From GCA-2693325 sp964011675 (GTDB lineage: Bacteria > Latescibacterota > UBA2968 > UBA8231): a stretch of 64,000 bases of DNA. Positions 1 through 8,003 of the stretch are shown in pieces. The first letter of the stretch is position 1. Every line of letters starts with the position of its first letter. The stretch lies in assembly GCA_964011675.1 (NCBI GenBank), contig CAXGPR010000003.1, positions 49,644 through 113,643 on the forward strand, read 5' to 3'. The translations under genes were made by a program, and so were the position numbers. Below the pieces are notes generated by a model that was given only the letters and a program-made list of their open reading frames with translations, made no database searches and had not been told where the DNA came from.

Positions 1-934
1 AGGCGCTTTTGACAAGACCAGTTACAATGTCTTTTAGGAAGAGTGAGGAGATAATTTGGGTAATAAAGGCCGTCGGGGAAATGCCCATGGAAAAGACACC
101 AATAACCGTGCCGCCCAGAATACCTATGAAGTCAGCCAAAATAGTCAGTAGAGGAACCGTTGCAACCATCGCCCACATTTTAGGAACGGCGACAAAGCGA
201 AGTGGGTCAAGTGCCATTGTGCGGAGTGCATCTAACTCTTCGGAAAATTTCATTGTGGCAATTTCTGCCGCTATAGCGGATCCAGATCGTCCGGCTACCA
301 TGATCGCAGTCATAAGAGGCCCCAGTTCGGTGGTGATGCCAATAGCGAGCAGGTCGGCAACAAAGATGTCTGCGCCAAATTGACGTAGCTGAGCCGCGGA
401 TTGTAACGCTGAGACGGCACCGATTAGAAATAGGATAAGCCCGATAATGGGCAGCGCTTGGGCTCCTATGGAATAGGCTTGATCGACAAAAGCATCGCGG
501 CGAAGAGTGCGTCGGTTCCACACGGCCTGCATGCTGAAGTAGCTGAGGTCGGCCATGAGATAGAGAAAATCTGCGGCACGTTGGCTTAATCGAAAAATTG
601 CCGCGCCAAAACGTTCCAGAAAGGGCAGGTGCGGCGGCGTTGATGCGACAGCGTTGGGAAGGGGCGTGGCAAATTTGAAGATAGATTTTAAATGCTCGGG
701 GAGGGGGCCAAGGGATAGCGAGCTTTTATACTGATCAGCCAGATCTGGTAGTTGATGCAGAAATAGTGCACCGGCTGTGTCGAGACGCTCTAGGGCATCG
801 AGGTTTACCTGCCACCGATCTGAAGGAGATTCGGAAAATAGCAGGCGGATGGCCTTTTCTATTTCGGAAAGGTTAGCAAGGACCAGCGCTTCTTTGAGAA
901 ACAGAGTTGATCCTTCGATATAAATAGAACTCAT
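1..934 (-). CDS. mlaE: MlaE-family ABC transporter permease with N-terminal STAS-like domain (partial, runs off left edge)
   Basis: Inner-membrane permease of an Mla/MCE-type phospholipid transport system. I translated this frame directly: it starts at ATG 934 and stays open to base 1, so about 311 residues are present and the C terminus lies outside. The first ~75 residues read as a STAS-like domain (QVNLDALERLDTAGALFL), as in many MlaE proteins. The permease core follows, with family hallmarks FGADIFVADLL, ELGPLMTAIMVAGRSGSA and EIATMKFSEELDALRTM, then VAVPKMWAM and several hydrophobic segments. The start overlaps the stop of the upstream outer-membrane protein gene (ATGA at 931-934), so the genes are translationally coupled. 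The ATPase partner (mlaF) is not in the window and may lie just beyond the left edge. Confidence 0.92.
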   Translation of the reverse strand, partial: MSSIYIEGSTLFLKEALVLANLSEIEKAIRLLFSESPSDRWQVNLDALERLDTAGALFLHQLPDLADQYKSSLSLGPLPEHLKSIFKFATPLPNAVASTPPHLPFLERFGAAIFRLSQRAADFLYLMADLSYFSMQAVWNRRTLRRDAFVDQAYSIGAQALPIIGLILFLIGAVSALQSAAQLRQFGADIFVADLLAIGITTELGPLMTAIMVAGRSGSAIAAEIATMKFSEELDALRTMALDPLRFVAVPKMWAMVATVPLLTILADFIGILGGTVIGVFSMGISPTAFITQIISSLFLKDIVTGLVKSA

Positions 935-2457
935 AGAAGGTAGACGAAACGCAGCAGAGCCTGCTGCTCTGATTGCAGCCGCAAAATGGGTTTTCTGCGC
1001 TGTACATCTAAGACCAAGTCGAGATTTATATAGCGACTAAGCTGTATGCGCCAGCGGTTTTCTAGAGAAAACTCCCAAGCGTCCGTTTTGAGGCCAGGAA
1101 TAAGCAACTCAAACTCAGAGTCAAGGCTGACAAAGCGCGATAAGCGTGAGTCGAGCACGAGGAGAGTTTCCAAGCCCGTACTCGTTGCGGTTTCTATCTG
1201 GCGTGCCATAGTTCGATCTTGGCTCAAGTCAAAGGTGTCGAAGACATAGGTCTGTCTAGCGCCCAAGCCAACGCGCATGGCCAAGTTTAGCGGGAAGCTG
1301 CGCACGACCTGTGCGTTTATGCCGAATCCCTGACTAAATTCAAGGGGACTCAGCGCTGGTGAGATGGTGAATTCACTGACGTTGGACAACGTAGTTGTAT
1401 CGCCGTTGGTGCTGATCTGATCAATGCGTTGAGATTGGTCGAAACGCGCCTCTGTGGCAAATAACTTAGTTGATATTTGTCCGCGCAGATAGGGACCAAA
1501 TCGATCAGAAAGACCGCGGTATATGTATGTGCCGCGCAGATCTAAGTCGTCAATTGATTTTCGGAAAGCATCGCCTTCCTCGCGGGTGAAACCTTCTTCG
1601 GCAATAAAACGTATGTTGGCGAAGGTACGTTCTGAGTTATAATTCGTGCGCCCAAAGATCTGAGCTGAAAGCGAAAATATAGACAGATCGTTGCCCGTCG
1701 TATTTTGCGAGGTGGTAAATTGCGTAGAACCGCTCAGCTGCCAAGATGTTTTCCAGTTTGAAGACCGTCCCTGACCTAGCAGACCTTGTAGCGTGGGAGG
1801 GTAAAAACCGATGAAACTGAGTGTACTGGTGTCAACGACAAGGTTGCGTTGAATCAATTCACCCGGCTCAAGGCGCACGCTAAATTTGCGCGTAGTTGAT
1901 ATATTTTCCCCTACGCTGAGTACGGTGTAAACGCCTGGCGGCAGAAGCCAGGTTTTTACGGCTTCTCCGCGTTCTTCTTCAATCCCAAACCCAATTCCGT
2001 AGTTTTCCTGTTGGTCTTGCCAGTACAGCTCGTACGACTCGTTAACAGAGGTCCGGTTGGCGTCTATTACGTTAATGACGAGTCCAGACCAAAAAGGTTT
2101 AACGAGTGTGGTCATGCCTTCACGTACCTCTACAGTGCGGCTCATCATCTGGGCGATTGACCCCGAACCAATAAAGACTTCATAATAGCCTGGAGGAAGC
2201 ATGACGCCGGTGCCTGGATTTGCTTCGGTAACCTCGTCGTTTCCTTGAAAGACGCGGTAGCTCGGTTCGTTCAGGGGAATAGACATTGTGGGGACAAAGA
2301 GAAATCCCTTTCCCTTAGGTATCAGTGACGGATCACGCTCTAACTGAGCGCGAGAGGGAGGGGAAATCCAACTATAACTTTTGTCTTGGGCTTGTGTAAG
2401 AGAAGCACCCAAAACGTGGAGTATGAAAAAAAGATATGATAGGCGCATGGCGTTCAT
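931..2457 (-). CDS. Predicted outer-membrane beta-barrel-like protein embedded in the Mla operon
   Basis: No named family recognised. The 508-residue product has an N-terminal signal peptide (about residues 1-23, cleavage after QA). A beta-rich region with PEGA-like phrases (LPPGYYEVFIGSGS, TWLLPPGVYTVLSVGE) occupies roughly 40-220, followed by about 280 residues of alternating amphipathic strands (for example RGTYIYRGLSDRFGPYLRGQ) typical of an outer-membrane barrel. It lies between the auxiliary lipoprotein and mlaE, overlapping both by 4 bases, so it is part of the same transcription unit. The inference is that it is an outer-membrane or surface partner of this lipid transporter. An alternative start three codons downstream (MRLSYL) is equally plausible. 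Function is unproven. Confidence 0.75.
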   Translation of the reverse strand: MNAMRLSYLFFILHVLGASLTQAQDKSYSWISPPSRAQLERDPSLIPKGKGFLFVPTMSIPLNEPSYRVFQGNDEVTEANPGTGVMLPPGYYEVFIGSGSIAQMMSRTVEVREGMTTLVKPFWSGLVINVIDANRTSVNESYELYWQDQQENYGIGFGIEEERGEAVKTWLLPPGVYTVLSVGENISTTRKFSVRLEPGELIQRNLVVDTSTLSFIGFYPPTLQGLLGQGRSSNWKTSWQLSGSTQFTTSQNTTGNDLSIFSLSAQIFGRTNYNSERTFANIRFIAEEGFTREEGDAFRKSIDDLDLRGTYIYRGLSDRFGPYLRGQISTKLFATEARFDQSQRIDQISTNGDTTTLSNVSEFTISPALSPLEFSQGFGINAQVVRSFPLNLAMRVGLGARQTYVFDTFDLSQDRTMARQIETATSTGLETLLVLDSRLSRFVSLDSEFELLIPGLKTDAWEFSLENRWRIQLSRYINLDLVLDVQRRKPILRLQSEQQALLRFVYLL

Positions 2458-3233
2458 TGTGCGACTTTGCCGGGAATGAGCTCGTAGTCTTCCTCGTTGG
2501 TTTCGAAACTGTTTTCTATGCTTTCTTCCACTTGGTTGGAGGGCATGAATTGCAGAGAATCGATGCTGATGCTCTCCGTTGTGTTTCCCCGCTGCATATT
2601 GAGGAAGAGGAAGTCAATTTCGCGCATAGAGGCCTCCATCTGCTGTCCCAGTATCTGGCTAAACGCAGCTACCGTATGCTTCATTTCAGGAAAAAATACT
2701 TGACGTTCTTCGTCAAAGTCTTTTTGCCATATGACTTGTGCGTTTTCTTGGCGCACCAACTCCATACTTATGGCTAGATGAGCAGCCCAAACATCTCCGC
2801 TGTCGAAGCGTTCCACAGCCTTTACTATTCCAGTGAGCACATAATCGGGTCGCCGGTCATAAAAATCTCGGTCGCCGCCTGTGTAAGTAAAGAGGTCGGC
2901 TTGGCGTAAATACTGCTGAACTGCATCGGTAAAGAGGTCTCCCGGGCGCGTAATCCAACTGTGTAACGGATCGCGGTGCAGTTCGTATTGATCGCGCCGG
3001 AAGACAATTTCCGTTCGGTTGTACGCTCGTTGAACATCAAACGTTTTGACCTGAACTTGAACGGCATAGGGACGTTCTGACTGGGGTAAACCGCCTTGTA
3101 CAACTTCGGTGCCAAAGTCGTAAAACCGTCGCTGTGGCAGTTCTGCATTACCGCCTAGTATCTGCGCACATCCACTACACAAGAGAGCAATAGAGAAGAG
3201 AAAAACGTATTTCCGAACGCTATTCTGAGCCAC
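2454..3233 (-). CDS. ABC-type transport auxiliary lipoprotein (PqiC/ABC_trans_aux-like)
   Basis: Lipoprotein of 259 residues. The signal sequence ends in a lipobox LCSG-C at about residue 22, so the mature protein should be lipid-anchored. The body contains the pattern of the ABC-type transport auxiliary lipoprotein family that accompanies MCE systems: YAVQVQVKTFDVQRAYNRTE, an IVFRRDQYELHRDPLHSW segment and ITRPGDLFTDAVQQYL. An acidic tail of about 60 residues follows, with no recognised motif. It overlaps mlaD upstream by 14 bases and the next gene by 4 bases, so the operon is translationally coupled. In related systems such lipoproteins sit in the outer membrane and contact the MCE protein across the periplasm. 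Confidence 0.82.
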   Translation of the reverse strand: MAQNSVRKYVFLFSIALLCSGCAQILGGNAELPQRRFYDFGTEVVQGGLPQSERPYAVQVQVKTFDVQRAYNRTEIVFRRDQYELHRDPLHSWITRPGDLFTDAVQQYLRQADLFTYTGGDRDFYDRRPDYVLTGIVKAVERFDSGDVWAAHLAISMELVRQENAQVIWQKDFDEERQVFFPEMKHTVAAFSQILGQQMEASMREIDFLFLNMQRGNTTESISIDSLQFMPSNQVEESIENSFETNEEDYELIPGKVAQ

Positions 3234-4206
3234 TGTTACGTCCTCCTCCGCGGATGAGCACGGCTGGGTTTTCGCGGATCAGTTCCGTCGTTTCGCGAAT
3301 GTTTTGTAGCGTTTCTTCTAAGTCCTGCATTGCTCGAAGAAGGTTTTGCCGGCTTGCGCCGACCGTTTGATCAACGCCGACAAACGTCCGGTCTATATTT
3401 TGCACCATGGTATCCATGCGCGCTATAAGCAAGGGCAAAGGTCCGTCCATTTGCCTGCGCATCGCGTGCATTGTTCTCCCGAAGTCGTTGACTGTGCGCT
3501 GTATTTGTTCCCCGGCTAGCAGGCTGTGGAGGGAGTCCATAGTTGCGTCCACGCTCTGAGTGGTCGATGTCAGCAGTTGGCTTGTTTGATGGATTTGATG
3601 CAGCGTGCTATCCAGCATTGAGCGGTTTTCCTGCATAAATTCGTTTGTCGTCCCGACTAGGTCCCCCGCATTGGACAGCAGCCGAGTAAAGACGCGCTGA
3701 TTCTCATTTTTTAGTAGTTTGTTGAAGTTGTCGATCGATTGTTCAACTTTGACGGTTAGAATTTCTGCGCGCTCTTGCAGGTTGCTGAAAAACGTGTCGC
3801 CTGCCTTGATGCGAGATCCGGAAGGTAGCGGAGCTGCATCGTTGCTTCCGCCAAACAACTCTATGTATTTGAGTCCAGTAATTCCGAGCGATGCCATACG
3901 GGCTTCGGTGTCAACGCGAATAGCGTTTTCTGCGCTGCGCCGTTCTACGGATATTTCGACGACAACTGTATTTACATCATCTGCAGAGATGTAAATATCC
4001 TCAATGCGTCCTACATTATAGCCGAGGTACTTAACGGCCGCTCCCTTGTTGAGTCCGCTTACGGGCGTTCCGGTAAATGCGATGGCATAAAGGTCTCTTT
4101 TGCCGAGTAGTTGGGTCCCGATTACCGCTGCAATAAAGAGCCCTAGCGTGGAGAGGGCAATGATAAAAAAAAGTGCAAGTCGTACTTTTTGTGCCCTAGT
4201 GGCCAT
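3220..4206 (-). CDS. mlaD: MCE/MlaD-family membrane-anchored lipid-binding protein
   Basis: Periplasmic-facing substrate-binding component of an MCE lipid transporter, 328 residues. One N-terminal transmembrane helix (about 11-32) is followed by a single MCE domain (about 36-140) with GTPVSGLNKGAAVKYLGYN, GRIEDIYI and SLGITGLKYIELFGG, the conserved core of MlaD. Residues 150-320 are predicted helical with coiled-coil character (QERAEILTVKVEQSIDNFNK; MQDLEETLQNIRETTELIRE), longer than E. coli MlaD and resembling MCE proteins that bridge the periplasm. It is the first gene of the minus-strand operon. A 17-base perfect inverted repeat lies 10-26 bases upstream of the start. Confidence 0.9.
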   Translation of the reverse strand: MATRAQKVRLALFFIIALSTLGLFIAAVIGTQLLGKRDLYAIAFTGTPVSGLNKGAAVKYLGYNVGRIEDIYISADDVNTVVVEISVERRSAENAIRVDTEARMASLGITGLKYIELFGGSNDAAPLPSGSRIKAGDTFFSNLQERAEILTVKVEQSIDNFNKLLKNENQRVFTRLLSNAGDLVGTTNEFMQENRSMLDSTLHQIHQTSQLLTSTTQSVDATMDSLHSLLAGEQIQRTVNDFGRTMHAMRRQMDGPLPLLIARMDTMVQNIDRTFVGVDQTVGASRQNLLRAMQDLEETLQNIRETTELIRENPAVLIRGGGRNSGSE

Positions 4207-4215
4207 GGAATTTCT

Positions 4216-4232
4216 CTCTGTTTAAAACAGAG
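4216..4232. promoter_or_regulatory. 17-base perfect inverted repeat upstream of mlaD
   Basis: CTCTGTTT-A-AAACAGAG is a perfect palindrome ten bases from the mlaD start codon. It could be an operator or form an RNA hairpin near the ribosome binding region. The half-sites CTCTGTT/AACAGAG recur in the leader of the third flagellin gene (45301-45320). No regulator is identified. Confidence 0.4.
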
Positions 4233-4323
4233 CAGGTCGATTTAACGGAGTGAATTTACTATGCCTTGTGGGAATATGAGAATTGTACAAGTCTTTTGCA
4301 AGCGCGAGGATAAGACCGTGCGG

Positions 4324-5199
4324 TTAAACGACGGGCAAGACGACGCGAAGAGCGTTAGGGACCGCGGTTAAGGTCAGCGGGGTAGTGCCGAAGTATTCAC
4401 CGTCTGCAGAGATTAACCGTTCAGTTTCGCCTGAAATCTCCAGCGTATCTGTACGCACAACGTGCACAGACGGGTGGCGGATATGGCGACCAAGAAATAC
4501 GCTAGGAAGCAGAGATAGGGCCTGTCGATAGGTGAGCGGTTTCACGATGCAAACGTCGAGTAAGCCGTCTTGTGGGTTGGCATTCGGTGCGATTTGCATG
4601 CCACCTCCGTAAGAACGCGTATTAGCGCTTGCCACCAGAAAGACGGGGCCTTCGAAGCGTCCGAACGAACCTCTGAGGATCGTTTGCGGTGGAGTATAAT
4701 GCTGCAAATGGCGCAGTGCCTGTAACACATACCCTGCTGTCCCGCCCAGCGGAGCCTGTCCTGCCTCCATCGCCGCGCTTACCTCGGCATCAAAGCCATA
4801 AGCAGCAACAGTGGAGAAATAGCGATCTCCGCACCGTCCGACATCAATGTGTGTGACTTGTCCTTGCAGGAGCACGCGTATCGCTTCGTTGAGGGTTCGC
4901 GGCACGCCGAGTCCGCGCGCGAAATCGTTGGCTGTACCAAAGGGTAGAAGTCCCAGTGCCGTCGGCGTGTTGAGGAGTGCTGGGACGACTTCAGACAAGG
5001 TGCCGTCTCCCCCACAAACGGCCACAGTTTCTATGCATTGAGCGACGGCTTGCTGTGCAAGCTTGTAGCCGTGTCCCTTCTGGTGTGTATAGTGGAGCTC
5101 GACGGGTATTCTTTCCCGTTGTAGTTGGAGAGCGGACCGTTCGGCAAAGCGTCGAGCGCGTCCCTGACCTGCTAATGGATTGGCTAGTATCCAGATCAT
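4324..5199 (-). CDS. Diacylglycerol kinase family (YegS/DgkB-like) lipid kinase
   Basis: ATP-dependent lipid kinase of 291 residues, full length for the family. The nucleotide-binding motif GGDGT is at residues 63-67, preceded by the strand-loop NPLAGQGRARR (8-18) and followed by PFGTANDFARGLG (about 86-98), the classical DAGK_cat signature. The C-terminal half carries the second domain (YGFDAEVSAAMEAG, SANTRSYGGGMQIAPNA, DGLLDVCIVK). Members phosphorylate diacylglycerol, phosphatidylglycerol or related lipids on the cytoplasmic membrane face; the substrate cannot be told from sequence. It lies 117 bases upstream of mlaD on the same strand, so it may share a role in lipid homeostasis, though co-transcription is not certain. 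Confidence 0.9.
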   Translation of the reverse strand: MIWILANPLAGQGRARRFAERSALQLQRERIPVELHYTHQKGHGYKLAQQAVAQCIETVAVCGGDGTLSEVVPALLNTPTALGLLPFGTANDFARGLGVPRTLNEAIRVLLQGQVTHIDVGRCGDRYFSTVAAYGFDAEVSAAMEAGQAPLGGTAGYVLQALRHLQHYTPPQTILRGSFGRFEGPVFLVASANTRSYGGGMQIAPNANPQDGLLDVCIVKPLTYRQALSLLPSVFLGRHIRHPSVHVVRTDTLEISGETERLISADGEYFGTTPLTLTAVPNALRVVLPVV

Positions 5200-5543
5200 G
5201 GTTTGTCGTTGTCAAATTTGAAGAGCTTGTCTATTTATATGATACGACACTCTGGTTTTATTGACCACGGAAAGAGTAATCTAGTGCCTGATAAGACAGG
5301 AGACGAAAAAAAGCAGAAAACTCGGGAGATACGCGAACAAATGGTGCATCCTTACATAACAAAGCAGCATCTGAAACCGCCTCTTGCTAAGGGAGAGGAT
5401 CCATCTGGAGGTGAATGCGTAAAAGTCCCTAAACCTTGTGATTGAATAGACAAGTTCCTATATTTACAAGTTTGGTCATATAATGTATTTATGTGTCTAT
5501 TACACACGCTGTACAGGATGAAAAACTGGGCTTTTACTGTGTA
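5200..5543. other. Divergent intergenic region
   Basis: This 344-base stretch separates the minus-strand lipid kinase from the plus-strand acyl-CoA reductase. TATAAT at 5479-5484 could be a -10 element for the reductase operon, 60 bases before the ATG, but I see no good -35 box at the proper spacing. The open frames in it lack homology cues and look spurious. Confidence 0.45.
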
Positions 5544-7178
5544 ATGATAAGAGAATTCTACGAAGGGCGGACGGTCTTGTTGACTGGGGGCACGGGTTTC
5601 TATGGTCAAGGCCTTCTGGCTAAGATGATGCGTTGCCTTCCCGGTATAGTTAAGATTTACGTGCCTATTAGAGCGGCGAAGAATCGAGATGGGACGGAGG
5701 TTTCAGTCGATCAGCGGTTGCGCACGCTTTTAAATGAAGCGGCCGTATTCGATCGATTTCGAAAAGAAGATCCAGAGGGATTTGCTGCGTCTGCCCAAAA
5801 AGTAGTCGCTGTTGAATGCGATATGCTCAAACCGGTCTTAGGTCTCGGGGAATCGGTGTATGCACAGCTGCAAGACGAGCTTGATATACTGGTAAGTTGT
5901 GCGGCTACGGTGTCTTTTGATGACCCACTCGACCATTCTCTTCAGCTGAATACGCTCGGTCCGAAAGAAATACTCGAACTGGCAAGAGCGTGTAAAAAGA
6001 ACCCCATCCTAGTTCACGTGTCCACTGCCTATGTAAGCGGTCGGCAGGCCGGGTCTATCGCAGAGGATTTATTGCCTGTCGATCGGGATATAAAGCAGAT
6101 TGTCGAGGGTGATTACGTCGGTGAACCTTTCGACGTCGAGCGAGAGATTGCAGAGGGTCTCTCCCGTTGCACCGAGATTCGTGCTCGCGCTGAGAGCGTC
6201 GAGCAGGAAGCTATTTTTCGCCGTGAAATTCTCGAACAGAGCCGTTCTGCCTCGTTTTCAGAAGCGCGACTGACCAAGCTAATAGAGGGGCATCGCCGGC
6301 GCTGGATTGAAAGCGAGTTGGTTCGCGAAGGCATGAAAAGAGCTCGAGCTCGTGGCTGGAATGACGTGTATACGTATACCAAGGGAATGGGAGAGCAGCT
6401 TTTAGTCAAAAAGCGCGGAAAGGTTTCTTTGGTGATCGTGCGTCCTGCCATTACGGAGAGCAGTCTGAGCGATCCTGAGCCGGGTTGGATCCACGGTCTC
6501 AAGGTGACTGACCCGCTCGTCGTTGCCTACGGTCGCGGTATAGTTCCAGATTTTCCTGCCCGCCGCGGTGCTGCCATGGATCTAGTCCCGATCGACATTG
6601 TTATTAATGCGATTGTGCTGGCACCAGTCCGTGCCGATGCTGAAACAGTCCGCGTCTTTCACGCCGCCACGAGCGGCCAGAATCCGCTTTTTAATACCGA
6701 AATGTTCGAATATGTGAAGAGCTACTTTTCGGCCCACCCTCTGCTGGCAAAAGACGGCTCACGTCCGGAGTTGGTAGATTGGACCTTTCCCAGTGTAGGC
6801 TCCTTTCGACGTGCGTTGCGATGGCGATATGTGTATCCCATTGAGGTACAGCAGTGGCTGTTAGATAAATTGCCGCAGGGTCATAAGACAAACCGAAAGA
6901 AGAGGAGACTGGGAGCAATTAAAACTCGGCTGAAACGCGTCCAGTACTTTGTGGATCTGTTTAGCCCCTATACAACGCTGGACTGTCGCTTCCAAATGGT
7001 TAAAATGCTCGAGCTGTATGAGTCTCTGCCGCCCGAAGAGCAGCGCATTTTTAACGTGGATGTCCGTCAGATTGATTGGGAACAATACTATCAGCATACG
7101 CACCTTCCGGGACTGCGTCGTCACTTGCTAAAGAGAGAAGGCGCTGTTGATCCGGTGCTGGCAGATGTCGACGACTAA
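5544..7178 (+). CDS. Fatty acyl-CoA reductase (FAR/male-sterility family)
   Basis: NAD(P)H-dependent reductase that converts fatty acyl-CoA (or acyl-ACP) to aldehyde or alcohol. The Rossmann motif TGGTGFYG is at residues 14-21, HVSTAYVSG at about 158-166, the catalytic YTYTK at 276-280, and the FAR-typical RPAITESSLSDPEPGWIHG just after. The last ~120 residues form the helical C-terminal domain (EVQQWLLDKLPQG, EQYYQHTHLPGLRRHLL). Length is 544 residues from the ATG at 5544. A GTG at 5493 would add 17 residues, but the fold begins at the ATG and the possible -10 box at 5479-5484 leaves a normal leader only for the ATG. It is first gene of a four-gene operon with an Lgt-like protein, an OYE flavoprotein and an SDR. 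A role in fatty alcohol, wax or ether-lipid formation is inference. Confidence 0.85.
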   Translation: MIREFYEGRTVLLTGGTGFYGQGLLAKMMRCLPGIVKIYVPIRAAKNRDGTEVSVDQRLRTLLNEAAVFDRFRKEDPEGFAASAQKVVAVECDMLKPVLGLGESVYAQLQDELDILVSCAATVSFDDPLDHSLQLNTLGPKEILELARACKKNPILVHVSTAYVSGRQAGSIAEDLLPVDRDIKQIVEGDYVGEPFDVEREIAEGLSRCTEIRARAESVEQEAIFRREILEQSRSASFSEARLTKLIEGHRRRWIESELVREGMKRARARGWNDVYTYTKGMGEQLLVKKRGKVSLVIVRPAITESSLSDPEPGWIHGLKVTDPLVVAYGRGIVPDFPARRGAAMDLVPIDIVINAIVLAPVRADAETVRVFHAATSGQNPLFNTEMFEYVKSYFSAHPLLAKDGSRPELVDWTFPSVGSFRRALRWRYVYPIEVQQWLLDKLPQGHKTNRKKRRLGAIKTRLKRVQYFVDLFSPYTTLDCRFQMVKMLELYESLPPEEQRIFNVDVRQIDWEQYYQHTHLPGLRRHLLKREGAVDPVLADVDD

Positions 7179-7223
7179 TTGTATGCGACGTCAGGTTTTT
7201 TTGTAGCTTACGCTCAGTTTCTC

Positions 7224-8003
7224 ATGTATCCATACCTATTACAAATTGGTCCGATAACCATTGCCAGCTTTGGCCTCATGGTTGCCTTGGGGTTTTTGGC
7301 GGCGCTAGCCGTGTTGACGCGAGAGCTCAAACGCAGGGAAGTGCCCGATGGAGAAGAGCTGGCCTCTTCTATAATTACCACCGCTATGATTGGTGGGTTG
7401 ATTGGTTCAAAGCTATACTTCGTGCTTTTTGAGACACCTTCTGAACTAGAGTGGGGTGAGCTTTTCGACGTGATATTTTCCGGTTATGGCTTGACCTGGT
7501 ACGGAGGATTTATCGTAGCCACTGCCGCGGTTATGTGGCAGATGTATCGTCGTTCTGCTCCTCTATTGACTGTGGCTGACGCAGGAGGTATGGCTCTTGC
7601 TGTAGGATACGCTATTGGCCGAGTCGGCTGCCAGTTAGCAGGCGATGGAGATTATGGTGTGCCTACCGACTTGCCTTGGGCAATGGCTTATCCCAACGGC
7701 GTTGTGCCGACCTTGGAGAAGGTGCATCCAGCTCCTGTCTATGAAACACTGTCTCATTTGGGTATTTTCGGCTGTCTATGGCTGCTTCGAGATCGCATTT
7801 CTCTCCCCGGCTTGAGTTTCTGCTCATACCTCGTACTATCCGGTTTAGCACGTTTTGCCGTGGAATCGATACGCATTAATCCTCGCGTATTGTGGGGATT
7901 GAGTGAAGCACAACTCATCAGCATTGCAACCATAATTGTAGGATGCGTTTGGGCCGTGTCGATTGCTAAATTGTCAACAGTTAAAGAGGAGTTTGTCGAG
8001 TGA
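7224..8003 (+). CDS. Lgt-like (prolipoprotein diacylglyceryl transferase family) membrane protein, divergent
   Basis: Multi-pass inner-membrane protein with the Lgt fold. Visible family features are ITIASFGLMVALGF in the first helix, a YGLTWYGGFI segment, the signature region GRVGCQLAGDGDYG, HPAPVYET (matching the usual HPSQLYE) and ARFAVESIRINP (matching the conserved R-x3-E near the C terminus). Compared with canonical Lgt (GRIGNFxNGE) the Asn is Cys and the Asn-Gly-Glu is Ala-Gly-Asp, the pattern of a paralogous clade, so lipoprotein modification is not assured. Length is 259 residues from ATG 7224; an in-frame TTG at 7179, directly after the acyl-CoA reductase stop, would add 15. Its stop overlaps the next start (GTGA). 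The operon context points to lipid chemistry. Confidence 0.75.
   Translation: MYPYLLQIGPITIASFGLMVALGFLAALAVLTRELKRREVPDGEELASSIITTAMIGGLIGSKLYFVLFETPSELEWGELFDVIFSGYGLTWYGGFIVATAAVMWQMYRRSAPLLTVADAGGMALAVGYAIGRVGCQLAGDGDYGVPTDLPWAMAYPNGVVPTLEKVHPAPVYETLSHLGIFGCLWLLRDRISLPGLSFCSYLVLSGLARFAVESIRINPRVLWGLSEAQLISIATIIVGCVWAVSIAKLSTVKEEFVE

Noticed and set aside
9..383. Plus-strand open frame of 124 codons at the left edge
   Set aside because: Antisense to the MlaE permease, whose motifs are unambiguous.
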